Part shown: one piece after another, positions 16,714-24,140 of the stretch
How the letters are laid out: the number at the start of each line of letters is the position of its first letter
How positions within the stretch are numbered: position 1 is the first letter of the stretch
NCBI GenBank assembly: GCA_022865305.1
Contig: JALHSP010000062.1
Span: 62,001 to 126,000 of the forward strand
DNA from: Bacteroidales bacterium
GTDB taxonomy: Bacteria; Bacteroidota; Bacteroidia; Bacteroidales; VadinHA17
Direction: 5' to 3'
DNA: 64,000 nt
Made by a program: the position numbers and the translations under genes
Notes under the pieces: generated by a model
The model's input: only the letters and a program-made list of their open reading frames with translations
What the model was told of the DNA's origin: nothing
Databases searched by the model: none

Positions 16714-17709
16714 ATGATCTCTGTAACCTGTGCCATAATAAGAAATGACGAAAACGAGGTGCTTGTTGTTCAAAGGGGAGAACAAAGCGACCATCCTTAT
16801 AAATGGGAGTTTCCCGGGGGCAAGCTTGACTCAGATGAGTCGGAAGAAGAGTGTATTATTCGTGAAATAGCTGAGGAATTGTCGATCGGGATAGTAATTT
16901 GCAAAAAACTAAATCCTGTTGAGCATGATTATGGACATAAGCAGATACGCCTTATTCCCTTTGTCTGCGATACTCTCGATGAATTGCCATTCCTGACTGA
17001 ACATATAGATTTTAAATGGGTAACCCCAGGCGATCTCAAAAAAATTAATTTTTCAGAAGCTGACATTATTGTTGCAGACAATTATCTCCAGTCTGTTAAG
17101 GAAATTGAGGATAATAAAGAGTTTATTGCCGGATCAGTTCAATCTTCGGCTGATGATGAAGAACTCAGGTCGATGATTGACAGGATGATTAGTATGAAAG
17201 AAGCTGATTGGGTCGCAACTTCAGCAATTGAGAATCCGGCTATTTTTAAAAAACTACTTGAATATTCTTTTTCTCCCGATAAGAAGCTTGCATTTCATGC
17301 TTCCTGGATCCTTTCAAAAGTATGTGATAAGTATCCGGAAATAATCTATCCCTATCTTTCAGGGATAATTGAAACGTTGGACAAACTGGATAATGAGAGT
17401 GCTCAGCGGTCTTTTCTTAGGATAATTTCCCTGAGCGACATTAACAAGGTAAGCAATAAACACCATGGGATACTTGCTGAACGTTGTTTCACAGAATTAA
17501 GATCGGGTTTTTCTGCAATTGCTATTAAGGCATATTCCATGGAAATTCTATATAAGCTTGCATTGATTTATCCTGAACTGGCAAATGAACTTGCAGCATC
17601 AATTAGCATGCTTCAGGGTGAAGGATCTGCCGGGATTATTGCAAGGGGAAGAATAATACTTAATAAGCTTGCAGAAATGCCTGCAGGGACAGGATCCAGT
17701 CTGACATAA
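16714..17709 (+). CDS. NUDIX hydrolase fused to a C-terminal helical-repeat domain
   Basis: A 331-residue two-domain protein. Residues 1-130 are a MutT-like NUDIX domain (8-oxo-dGTP/CTP pyrophosphatase type) with the box from Gly36 to Ile58: GKLDSDE then REIAEELSI, all catalytic glutamates present, and only the usual late glycine replaced by serine. After a linker rich in acidic residues (about 131-150), residues 150-331 form an all-helical, HEAT-like segment (AFHASWILSKVCDKYPEIIYPYL, AIKAYSMEILYKLALIYPEL, ARGRIILNKLAE). That segment resembles Bacteroidetes proteins of about 190 residues usually encoded alone. The last 50 bp overlap the convergent hydrolase gene. The probable unit is hsdR-N-like gene then this gene (7-bp gap). 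Confidence 0.85.
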   Translation: MISVTCAIIRNDENEVLVVQRGEQSDHPYKWEFPGGKLDSDESEEECIIREIAEELSIGIVICKKLNPVEHDYGHKQIRLIPFVCDTLDELPFLTEHIDFKWVTPGDLKKINFSEADIIVADNYLQSVKEIEDNKEFIAGSVQSSADDEELRSMIDRMISMKEADWVATSAIENPAIFKKLLEYSFSPDKKLAFHASWILSKVCDKYPEIIYPYLSGIIETLDKLDNESAQRSFLRIISLSDINKVSNKHHGILAERCFTELRSGFSAIAIKAYSMEILYKLALIYPELANELAASISMLQGEGSAGIIARGRIILNKLAEMPAGTGSSLT

Positions 17710-19099
17710 TTTTAAGAACTTCAGGAGAGAAAGTCTCTTCAATTTCACCATATTCGGCGGGTAATCCGGTTTTGCAATGCTGGAATAAATGGTTTAATCC
17801 CGGGAATTCAATTGTATTAACTGATTTATTCCCACCTGATTTAAGAGCTTTTTCGATTGACTGGAGGTTCATGTCTGTGGCAACCTGCAGATCTTTTTCA
17901 CCGTTAAGAGCCAGTACAGGACATTTTACCTTTTTCCAGAAACCGGCCGGATTGGTTATAATAAAATATCTCATCCAGGTATATATTACAGGATTCAAGC
18001 TTGAGTTAAGCTGAATCAGAGCTTTATCAATATCCTCAGGAGGAGTCTTTTCCCTGATGAGGTTCTTTTTGTAAACTGTGGCAATCTGTTCTTCGGCTTT
18101 TTTATTATCCGGTTCCTTTTTCAAAACTGCGAAAAGCTTTTTGTTGACTGCAATACCCTCTTTGACCTGTTTTTCATCAGCTCCTGAAATGAGGCTGATA
18201 TCTCTGTTCTGCCTGTGCAGTATCTGCTCACCGCGTACACCTGGCCCAGCAAGAGATATGATGAAACCAACGTTCTGGTTGGATGCTGCCACAATGGATG
18301 CTATTAATCCTCCTTCGCTGTGACCTGCAAGTCCGATTAATTCGGGATCAATCTCCCGTCTTGTTTTCAAAAATAAGTATGCTGCTTCTGCATCAGTAGC
18401 GAAATCGGCAGATGTTTTGTTAAGCGGGCTTCCCTGCGACTGGCCGACACCCCTGTCATCATAACGAAGAACGGCTATCCCGTTCCGGGTTAAATAATCT
18501 GCAATTACCCAAAATGGTTTGTGTCCCATCAATTCTTCATTCCTGTTCTGAGATCCAGATCCGGTTATAAGTATAACGGCAGGGAAGGGACCTTCTCCTT
18601 TAGGAATGGTCAGTGTACCCGCCAGATCAATTTTGGCTCTTACATTGTTAAATACAACATCTTCTGATAGATATGGGAATGGAGGTTTTGGCTCCTGGGG
18701 TCTGTTAAGAGTAAATTCTGCTTTTAATTTTATCAGATTAAGAGGCATGGTAGCGCCACTTTGCATAAACGTCCCTTCAATTAAAGTATCGTTTTTAATT
18801 GTCCCGTTATATTCAGCAAGCAGAAGAGGCGCGGAAATTTTGATTTCCTTTCCGTCAAATTTAACAGGTCCGACCTTTATGTTTTTTACACCCTGGTCAG
18901 GGCTCTCCAAAGTTGCTGTAAGACTGTCTTTTTCAACAACGGTAAGATTAAAAACTACACGTAATGAAACTGCATTGGCGGTGATCCTGCCAAGCCAGGA
19001 TCCGGAAATTGATTTATTATCAGGCAGATTCTGGGCAGCTAATTGATGGTTAATAAGTAATATCGATAAGATGAAGATAAGTAAAACCGCTTTTTTCAT
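17660..19099 (-). CDS. Secreted alpha/beta hydrolase
   Basis: A 479-residue exported protein with a signal peptide (MKKAVLLIFILSILLINHQLAAQ). Residues 30-130 form a beta-rich domain (GSWLGRI, LRVVFNLTV) often found before the hydrolase in this family. The alpha/beta hydrolase core follows, with the oxyanion region ILITGSGSQNRNE, the nucleophile Ser261 in GHSEGG, an acid in LNGEKDLQV and the histidine in LNHLFQ. It is probably a peptidase- or esterase-like enzyme acting in the periplasm; substrate unknown. The 3' end overlaps the NUDIX fusion gene by 50 bp on the opposite strand. Confidence 0.88.
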   Translation of the reverse strand: MKKAVLLIFILSILLINHQLAAQNLPDNKSISGSWLGRITANAVSLRVVFNLTVVEKDSLTATLESPDQGVKNIKVGPVKFDGKEIKISAPLLLAEYNGTIKNDTLIEGTFMQSGATMPLNLIKLKAEFTLNRPQEPKPPFPYLSEDVVFNNVRAKIDLAGTLTIPKGEGPFPAVILITGSGSQNRNEELMGHKPFWVIADYLTRNGIAVLRYDDRGVGQSQGSPLNKTSADFATDAEAAYLFLKTRREIDPELIGLAGHSEGGLIASIVAASNQNVGFIISLAGPGVRGEQILHRQNRDISLISGADEKQVKEGIAVNKKLFAVLKKEPDNKKAEEQIATVYKKNLIREKTPPEDIDKALIQLNSSLNPVIYTWMRYFIITNPAGFWKKVKCPVLALNGEKDLQVATDMNLQSIEKALKSGGNKSVNTIEFPGLNHLFQHCKTGLPAEYGEIEETFSPEVLKIMSDWILSLQAFLQAY

Positions 19100-19163
19100 G
19101 ATGATTTGAATTGAAGTTCAAAATTAATCGATTTTGCCAGGATTGAAAGAGGAATTTTTCATT

Positions 19164-19266
19164 TCCCGCAGATTTAACACCGCTGGCGCGGATTTATAAT
19201 CCGTGCCTGTTGCGGATCTTAAAATTAAACCTTTTCAACTCTCTTCAACTTTTTCAACTTTTCAAC
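19164..19266. repeat. Dispersed intergenic repeat fragments upstream of yedF
   Basis: This 203-bp gap holds two phrases seen elsewhere. CGCGGATTTATAATCCGTG (19186-19204) resembles part of the element at 51385-51455. From 19227 to 19266 a run of four TTCAAC units (CTTTTCAACTC, TTCAACTT, TTTCAACTT, TTCAAC) parallels a run at 50141-50174. They look like short mobile or recombinogenic intergenic repeats rather than regulatory sites. Confidence 0.5.
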
Positions 19267-19302
19267 ATCTTTATTACTTTTACAGTCCAATCGATTAAAT
19301 AA

Positions 19303-19917
19303 ATGAGAATCGTAGATACGAAAGGTCAGCAATGTCCGGCCCCTATTATTGCAACAAAAAGGACCTTAAAAGAAGCAAAGAAGGGAGAGACTTTTTTGGT
19401 ATTGACTGATAATAGGACTTCTCTGAATAACCTGATCCGTTTCCTGAAAGACAATAAAACTGAATTTTCTGTCGAAGAAGCAGGAGATATCTGGACCCTC
19501 AGGATAACCAAAAAAACTGCTGAAGTTCAACAGACAGAAGCTGAAAAATACTGCAATACTGATATTCCTCATTTTACGCAGGGTAATTTTATAATTGTAT
19601 TTTCTTCCGATAAAATGGGAGAAGGAGATGAAGAGCTAGGCCATTTACTGATGACTAATTTTATAAAAGCAATAAAAGACCTCGAATCACTTCCGAAAAC
19701 AATGGTTTTTTACAATAATGGAGTCAAACTTGGTTCTGTCGATTCCACTGTTTCTGAACATCTTAAAGAGATTGAAAAAATGGGAGTAGGATTACTATTC
19801 TGCGCTACATGTGTCAAATATTACTCAATCGAAGAAAAGATAAAAACAGGTTCTTTAAGCAACATGTATGAAATAGCTCAGGTCATGGCCTCTGCAGCAC
19901 ATATCATAAAGCCCTGA
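19303..19917 (+). CDS. yedF: Selenium metabolism protein YedF (sulfurtransferase-like)
   Basis: A 204-residue protein with two parts. Residues 1-75 are a TusA/SirA-like domain with the CPxP motif at Cys11 (GQQCPAPII). Residues 95-204 are a DsrE-like domain (FIIVFSSDKMGEGDEELGHLLM, VFYNNGVKLG, LLFCATCVKYYSIEEK). This architecture is the YedF family that travels with selD in selenium-using bacteria, and selD follows 19 bp downstream. It probably handles or transfers reactive sulfur or selenium. The two cysteines in CATC near the C-terminus are typical. Confidence 0.92.
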   Translation: MRIVDTKGQQCPAPIIATKRTLKEAKKGETFLVLTDNRTSLNNLIRFLKDNKTEFSVEEAGDIWTLRITKKTAEVQQTEAEKYCNTDIPHFTQGNFIIVFSSDKMGEGDEELGHLLMTNFIKAIKDLESLPKTMVFYNNGVKLGSVDSTVSEHLKEIEKMGVGLLFCATCVKYYSIEEKIKTGSLSNMYEIAQVMASAAHIIKP

Positions 19918-19936
19918 TTATTAATAATTATTGTAT

Positions 19937-20974
19937 ATGAAAATTGATCTTCTTAAGATGGTTGAAAACGGCGGGTGTTCTGCCAAGATATCGCCTGTGC
20001 AGCTTGAGGAGATGCTTAAGTTTCTGCCGTTACCGGAAGATCCGAATATCCTAGTTAATATTGACACTCGTGATGATGCCGGGGTTTATAAAGTAAATGA
20101 ACAGCTTGCCCTGGTATTTACCACCGACTTTTTCCCTCCTGTTTGCAGCGATCCTTATGAATTCGGACAGATTGCAGCAGCCAATTCAATAAGCGATGTA
20201 TATGCCATGGGCGGAACTCCTGTTATTGCCCTGAATATCATGATGTTCCCATCTGCGAAATTGCCGGTGGAAGCTTACGGGGATATATTGAAGGGCGGTT
20301 CCGATAAAGCGTCTGAAGCCGGTACAAGGATAATAGGTGGTCATACTATCGATGATTTTACTCCCAAATACGGACTTGCTGTTATCGGGTATATTCATCC
20401 CGATAAGATCATTACAAACTCTGGTGCGAAACCTGGAGATTGCCTGATACTTACAAAACCGTTGGGGACAGGTGTCATACTGGCCGGACAACGGCTTAAT
20501 ATCGCTGCTGACAGTGATGTAAATGAAGCTTTAAGACTTATGAAGCTTCTTAATAAATCAGGTGCTGAAGTAATGGTAAAGTATAACATAAGGGGTGCAA
20601 CGGATATCACAGGCTTCGGACTTGCGGGACATTCCCTGAAAATGGCAAAAGCAAGTAGTGTATCAATTACACTTAATATGAACCGGGTACCTTTAATAGG
20701 AAATACTTATGCTCTTATTGACCAGGGGTGCATTCCCGGAGCCGCATTCCGTAACCTTGATTATGCAGAGAAGGATACCGTGTTTGATCCCGATCTCGAT
20801 TATAATTTAAAGATGGCTGCCTTTGATGCACAAACTTCAGGAGGTCTGCTTATATCAGTTCCGGGAAGAAAAGAAAAGGAATTACTTCTTGAGCTGAAAA
20901 ATTCCGGATTGACTTCATCCGCGGTTATTGGAAATGTATCTGACTTTAACGGTAAAGCGTTATTATTAATCTGA
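19937..20974 (+). CDS. selD: Selenide, water dikinase (selenophosphate synthase)
   Basis: A 345-residue SelD. It makes selenophosphate from selenide and ATP for selenocysteine, selenouridine or a selenium cofactor. The ATG at 19937 is preferred to an in-frame TTG six bases upstream. The essential N-terminal loop reads GGCSAKISP, with Cys14 (not selenocysteine) and Lys17 at the positions of E. coli Cys17 and Lys20. Metal/ATP-binding segments NIDTRDDAGVY, TTDFFPPVCSDPYEFGQIAAANSISDVYAMGG and IIGGHTIDDFTPKYGLAVIG follow, and the C-terminal AFDAQTSGGLLISV is canonical. It is cotranscribed with yedF. No selenoprotein or selA/selB was found in this window. Confidence 0.95.
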   Translation: MKIDLLKMVENGGCSAKISPVQLEEMLKFLPLPEDPNILVNIDTRDDAGVYKVNEQLALVFTTDFFPPVCSDPYEFGQIAAANSISDVYAMGGTPVIALNIMMFPSAKLPVEAYGDILKGGSDKASEAGTRIIGGHTIDDFTPKYGLAVIGYIHPDKIITNSGAKPGDCLILTKPLGTGVILAGQRLNIAADSDVNEALRLMKLLNKSGAEVMVKYNIRGATDITGFGLAGHSLKMAKASSVSITLNMNRVPLIGNTYALIDQGCIPGAAFRNLDYAEKDTVFDPDLDYNLKMAAFDAQTSGGLLISVPGRKEKELLLELKNSGLTSSAVIGNVSDFNGKALLLI

Positions 20975-20985
20975 CAAACATATTT

Positions 20986-22959
20986 ATGAAAATACATTTT
21001 ATTTCTTTCAGGGTGATCTTTCTGGTAATGTTGCTCATGCCAGCAAATGTACGTGGGAATGTCCGGCTTCCGGTATTGATTAGCAATGGAATGGTTTTAC
21101 AGAGAGATCAAATGATAAATATCTGGGGCTGGGCAGATGCCGGAGAAAGAGTATCAGTGAAATTCAATGGTAAAACATTCCGCACTGTAACCGGTACGGA
21201 TGGTAAATGGAAAATTATAATGCCGTCAATGAAGACTGGAGGGCCTTATACAATGAAAATTACCGGTAAGAATACCTTAACAATAAATGATATTCTTATA
21301 GGGGATGTCTGGTTTTGTTCCGGCCAGTCAAATATGGTACTTACTATGGAGAGGGTAAAGGAAAGATATCCCGGCGAAATAGCCAATGCAAATTACCCTG
21401 AAATAAGGAATTTTTTCATTCCGACTGCTTCAGATCTTACAAAGGTTCATGATGATTTACCTGCAGGTAAATGGGTAGCTGCCTCACCTGCCAACGTGCT
21501 TGGATTCGGAGCAGTTGCATACTTTTTCGCCAAAAGTATTTACCAGGAGTATAAGGTACCGATAGGTATTATAAACTCAAGCGTAGGAGGTACACCCATT
21601 GAAGCATGGATAAGTGAAAATGGTTTGAAAGTGATCCCGCAGTTTGCAGAAAGGATTGAAAAATTCAAGGATTCTGTTTTTATGAACAGAATGCTCAGAC
21701 CAGTACGAGTCAGATCTGATCAGAACCGGCAGCAGACTTACAGGGATACTGATAGAGGCATGAGCGGACCAAAACCATGGTATGATACGACTTTTGTTCC
21801 TGAAGGATGGCATAAATTCTGGCTCCCGGGTTATTGGGCCGATCAGGGAGTCAAAGGTCTGAATGGTGTTGTATGGTTCAGAAAGGAGATCAACGTGCCG
21901 GCTTCAATGACAGGTAAACCTGCTAAATTGTTCATGGGCAGAATTGTTGATGCAGATAATGTTTATGTTAATGGAGTCCTTTCAGGATCAATTACATACC
22001 AGTATCCTCCCAGGAGATATGATCTTCCTGCAGAGCTTCTGAAACCGGGGAGAAATATCATTGTTATCAGGGTCACCAACAACTCCGGGAAAGGTGGATT
22101 TGTACCTGACAAACCGTATTATCTTACTGCAGAAGGTGAGAACATTGATCTTCGGGGAGAATGGTACTATAAAGTAGGACAGGTTTTCCGACCGGCTTTT
22201 TCTGGCATTGGAGCAACATTCTTTTCCATGCAAAATGAACCCACCGGGCTCTTTAATACAATGGTGGCACCGGCAATTGATTTCAAGGTGAAAGGATTTC
22301 TTTGGTATCAGGGTGAATCCAATACAGGCAAACCGGAAGAATATCAGTATCTGTTACCTGCTTTGATTAATGACTGGAGAAATAAGTGGCAACAGGACGA
22401 TTTGTCTTTTCTATACGTTCAGCTGCCAAACTTTATGGAGGTTCAGTACCTGCCGTCAGAAAGTCAGTGGGCTGAGCTGAGGTTGGGGCAGCTTAAAAGC
22501 CTGTCTGTTCCAAATTCAGCGATGGCAGTCACTATTGATGTTGGAGAATGGAATGATATACACCCGCTTGAGAAAAAGACAGTTGGTGAACGGTTAGCTC
22601 TTGCTGCCAGAAAATTAGCCTATGGCGACAGCAAAGTAGTTTATTCCGGACCTCTGGTCAGATCAGCCAGGGCTGAAGGCAACAGGGTCGTTGTCGGATT
22701 TGACTTTACCGGTAGTGGTCTGACAGTAAAAGGGGGAAGTGAATTAACTCAGTTCGCAGTTGCGGGTGTGGATAAAAAGTATGTCTGGGCTGAAGCAAAA
22801 ATTGATGGCAACAATGTAGTTGTATGGAGTGATGAGATTGCAAATCCCGTATATGTAAGATACGCCTGGGCTGATAATCCTGAAGGTGCAAATCTATACA
22901 ATGCAGAAGGATTACCTGCTTCACCTTTTGAGGTAAGTCTGGCCGATGTAGCCGAATAG
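20986..22959 (+). CDS. Sialate O-acetylesterase-like SGNH hydrolase
   Basis: A 657-residue exported esterase (signal peptide about residues 1-24). Domain order: an N-terminal beta domain (NGMVLQRDQMINIWGWADAGERV), the SGNH block with nucleophile Ser115 (CSGQSNM), an inserted galactose-binding-like jelly roll (about 280-400: GVVWFRKEINVPASMTGKPAKLFMG..VYVNGV), then the rest of the hydrolase with WYQGESNT and the catalytic Asp/His region DIHPLEKKTVGERLA. This architecture removes O-acetyl groups from sialic acid or other sugars on host or plant glycans. It starts 11 bp after selD but has no functional link to it. Confidence 0.92.
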   Translation: MKIHFISFRVIFLVMLLMPANVRGNVRLPVLISNGMVLQRDQMINIWGWADAGERVSVKFNGKTFRTVTGTDGKWKIIMPSMKTGGPYTMKITGKNTLTINDILIGDVWFCSGQSNMVLTMERVKERYPGEIANANYPEIRNFFIPTASDLTKVHDDLPAGKWVAASPANVLGFGAVAYFFAKSIYQEYKVPIGIINSSVGGTPIEAWISENGLKVIPQFAERIEKFKDSVFMNRMLRPVRVRSDQNRQQTYRDTDRGMSGPKPWYDTTFVPEGWHKFWLPGYWADQGVKGLNGVVWFRKEINVPASMTGKPAKLFMGRIVDADNVYVNGVLSGSITYQYPPRRYDLPAELLKPGRNIIVIRVTNNSGKGGFVPDKPYYLTAEGENIDLRGEWYYKVGQVFRPAFSGIGATFFSMQNEPTGLFNTMVAPAIDFKVKGFLWYQGESNTGKPEEYQYLLPALINDWRNKWQQDDLSFLYVQLPNFMEVQYLPSESQWAELRLGQLKSLSVPNSAMAVTIDVGEWNDIHPLEKKTVGERLALAARKLAYGDSKVVYSGPLVRSARAEGNRVVVGFDFTGSGLTVKGGSELTQFAVAGVDKKYVWAEAKIDGNNVVVWSDEIANPVYVRYAWADNPEGANLYNAEGLPASPFEVSLADVAE

Positions 22960-22994
22960 CTTAAGTACTATCAGAAATAATAATTCAAGGTAAT

Positions 22995-24134
22995 ATGGTT
23001 TTGAATAATAATGTACCGGAGATTGGAAAAAGTATACAGGGTTTGTCAAGTCTTATTGGTAACACCCCTCTTTTCGAAATTGAGTTCCTGTTCAGGGATA
23101 AACCGGGTAAGATCTATGCCAAAGCAGAATATCTTAATATGACAGGAAGCATAAAGGACAGAATGGCCTTACACATTATTCGTGAAGCTTACAGGAAAAA
23201 TCTGATTAAACCAGGTGATAGGATTATTGAAGCTACAAGCGGAAATACAGGTATTGCATTCTCGGCAGTAGGCAGGGCTCTTGGTCATCCTGTCACTATT
23301 TTTATGCCCGACTGGATGAGTGAGGAACGCATAAACCTTATCAGGAGCTTTGGTACTGAAATAATCCTGGTAAGCAAGGAAGAAGGAGGATTTCTGGGGA
23401 GTATAAAACGGACACAGGACATGGCAGCTTCTGATAAAAATATTTTTCTTCCCAGACAATTCGAAAATGAAGATAACGCAATGGCTCATTATTCCACAAC
23501 CGGGCCGGAAATCTGGTGGCAGTTAAGGTTCCATAACCTGGTTCCTGATGCATTTGTGGCAGGTGTTGGTACAGGCGGAACAATCATGGGTACAGGACGT
23601 TATCTGAAAGAAAAAAATCCTGCAATAAAGCTTTACCCGCTCGAACCATCCAATTCTCCAACAATGTCGACAGGTTATAAAGTCGGAATCCACCGTATTC
23701 AGGGCATATCGGATGAGTTCATTCCCGCAATAATCAGACTTGATGAACTTGATGAGGTAGTTGCTGTTGATGATGGCGACGCAATAATAATGGCGCAGAA
23801 ACTGGCGGGTGAACTTGGTATAGCTGTAGGGATTTCATCAGGTGCTAATTTCCTGGGAGCATTGCTGAAACTTGAAAAACTTGACTTTGACGCAAATATT
23901 GTTACAATTTTCTCAGATGATAATAAAAAATATCTTAGTACCGGTTTGATGAAAAAGGAACCTGTTAAAAGTGATTTTTTATCAACAGATGTTAAGCTTA
24001 AATCATTCAGAGCACTTAAACGCAGTTGCCTGATATGCTGTAATCCTTCAGAATGTGAAGCAATTGTTAATCCTGAATTTGCACAGGACATTAACTTCCC
24101 GCCATGTTATGTAAGGAATCTGAAAAATCAATGA
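22995..24134 (+). CDS. Cysteine synthase-like PLP-dependent enzyme with cysteine-rich tail
   Basis: A 379-residue fold-type II PLP enzyme like CysK/CysM. The Schiff-base lysine is Lys54 ([11 protein letters not shown]), the substrate loop is [15 protein letters not shown], and the phosphate-binding glycine loop is [16 protein letters not shown]. The C-terminal core has [12 protein letters not shown] and [13 protein letters not shown]. After the core (about residue 320) there is an extension of about 50 residues with [10 protein letters not shown] and a later Cys, absent from ordinary CysK; it might bind a metal or cofactor. Substrate could be O-acetylserine or a related beta-substituted serine; this is inference. 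It is convergent with the propeller protein gene, 6 bp apart. Confidence 0.88.
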   Translation: MVLNNNVPEIGKSIQGLSSLIGNTPLFEIEFLFRDKPGKIYAKAEYLNMTGSIKDRMALHIIREAYRKNLIKPGDRIIEATSGNTGIAFSAVGRALGHPVTIFMPDWMSEERINLIRSFGTEIILVSKEEGGFLGSIKRTQDMAASDKNIFLPRQFENEDNAMAHYSTTGPEIWWQLRFHNLVPDAFVAGVGTGGTIMGTGRYLKEKNPAIKLYPLEPSNSPTMSTGYKVGIHRIQGISDEFIPAIIRLDELDEVVAVDDGDAIIMAQKLAGELGIAVGISSGANFLGALLKLEKLDFDANIVTIFSDDNKKYLSTGLMKKEPVKSDFLSTDVKLKSFRALKRSCLICCNPSECEAIVNPEFAQDINFPPCYVRNLKNQ

Positions 24135-24140
24135 TCCGAT

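Noticed and set aside
18606-19046. 146-codon frame antisense to the secreted alpha/beta hydrolase
   Set aside because: Shadow of a confirmed gene; no start context, no domain.
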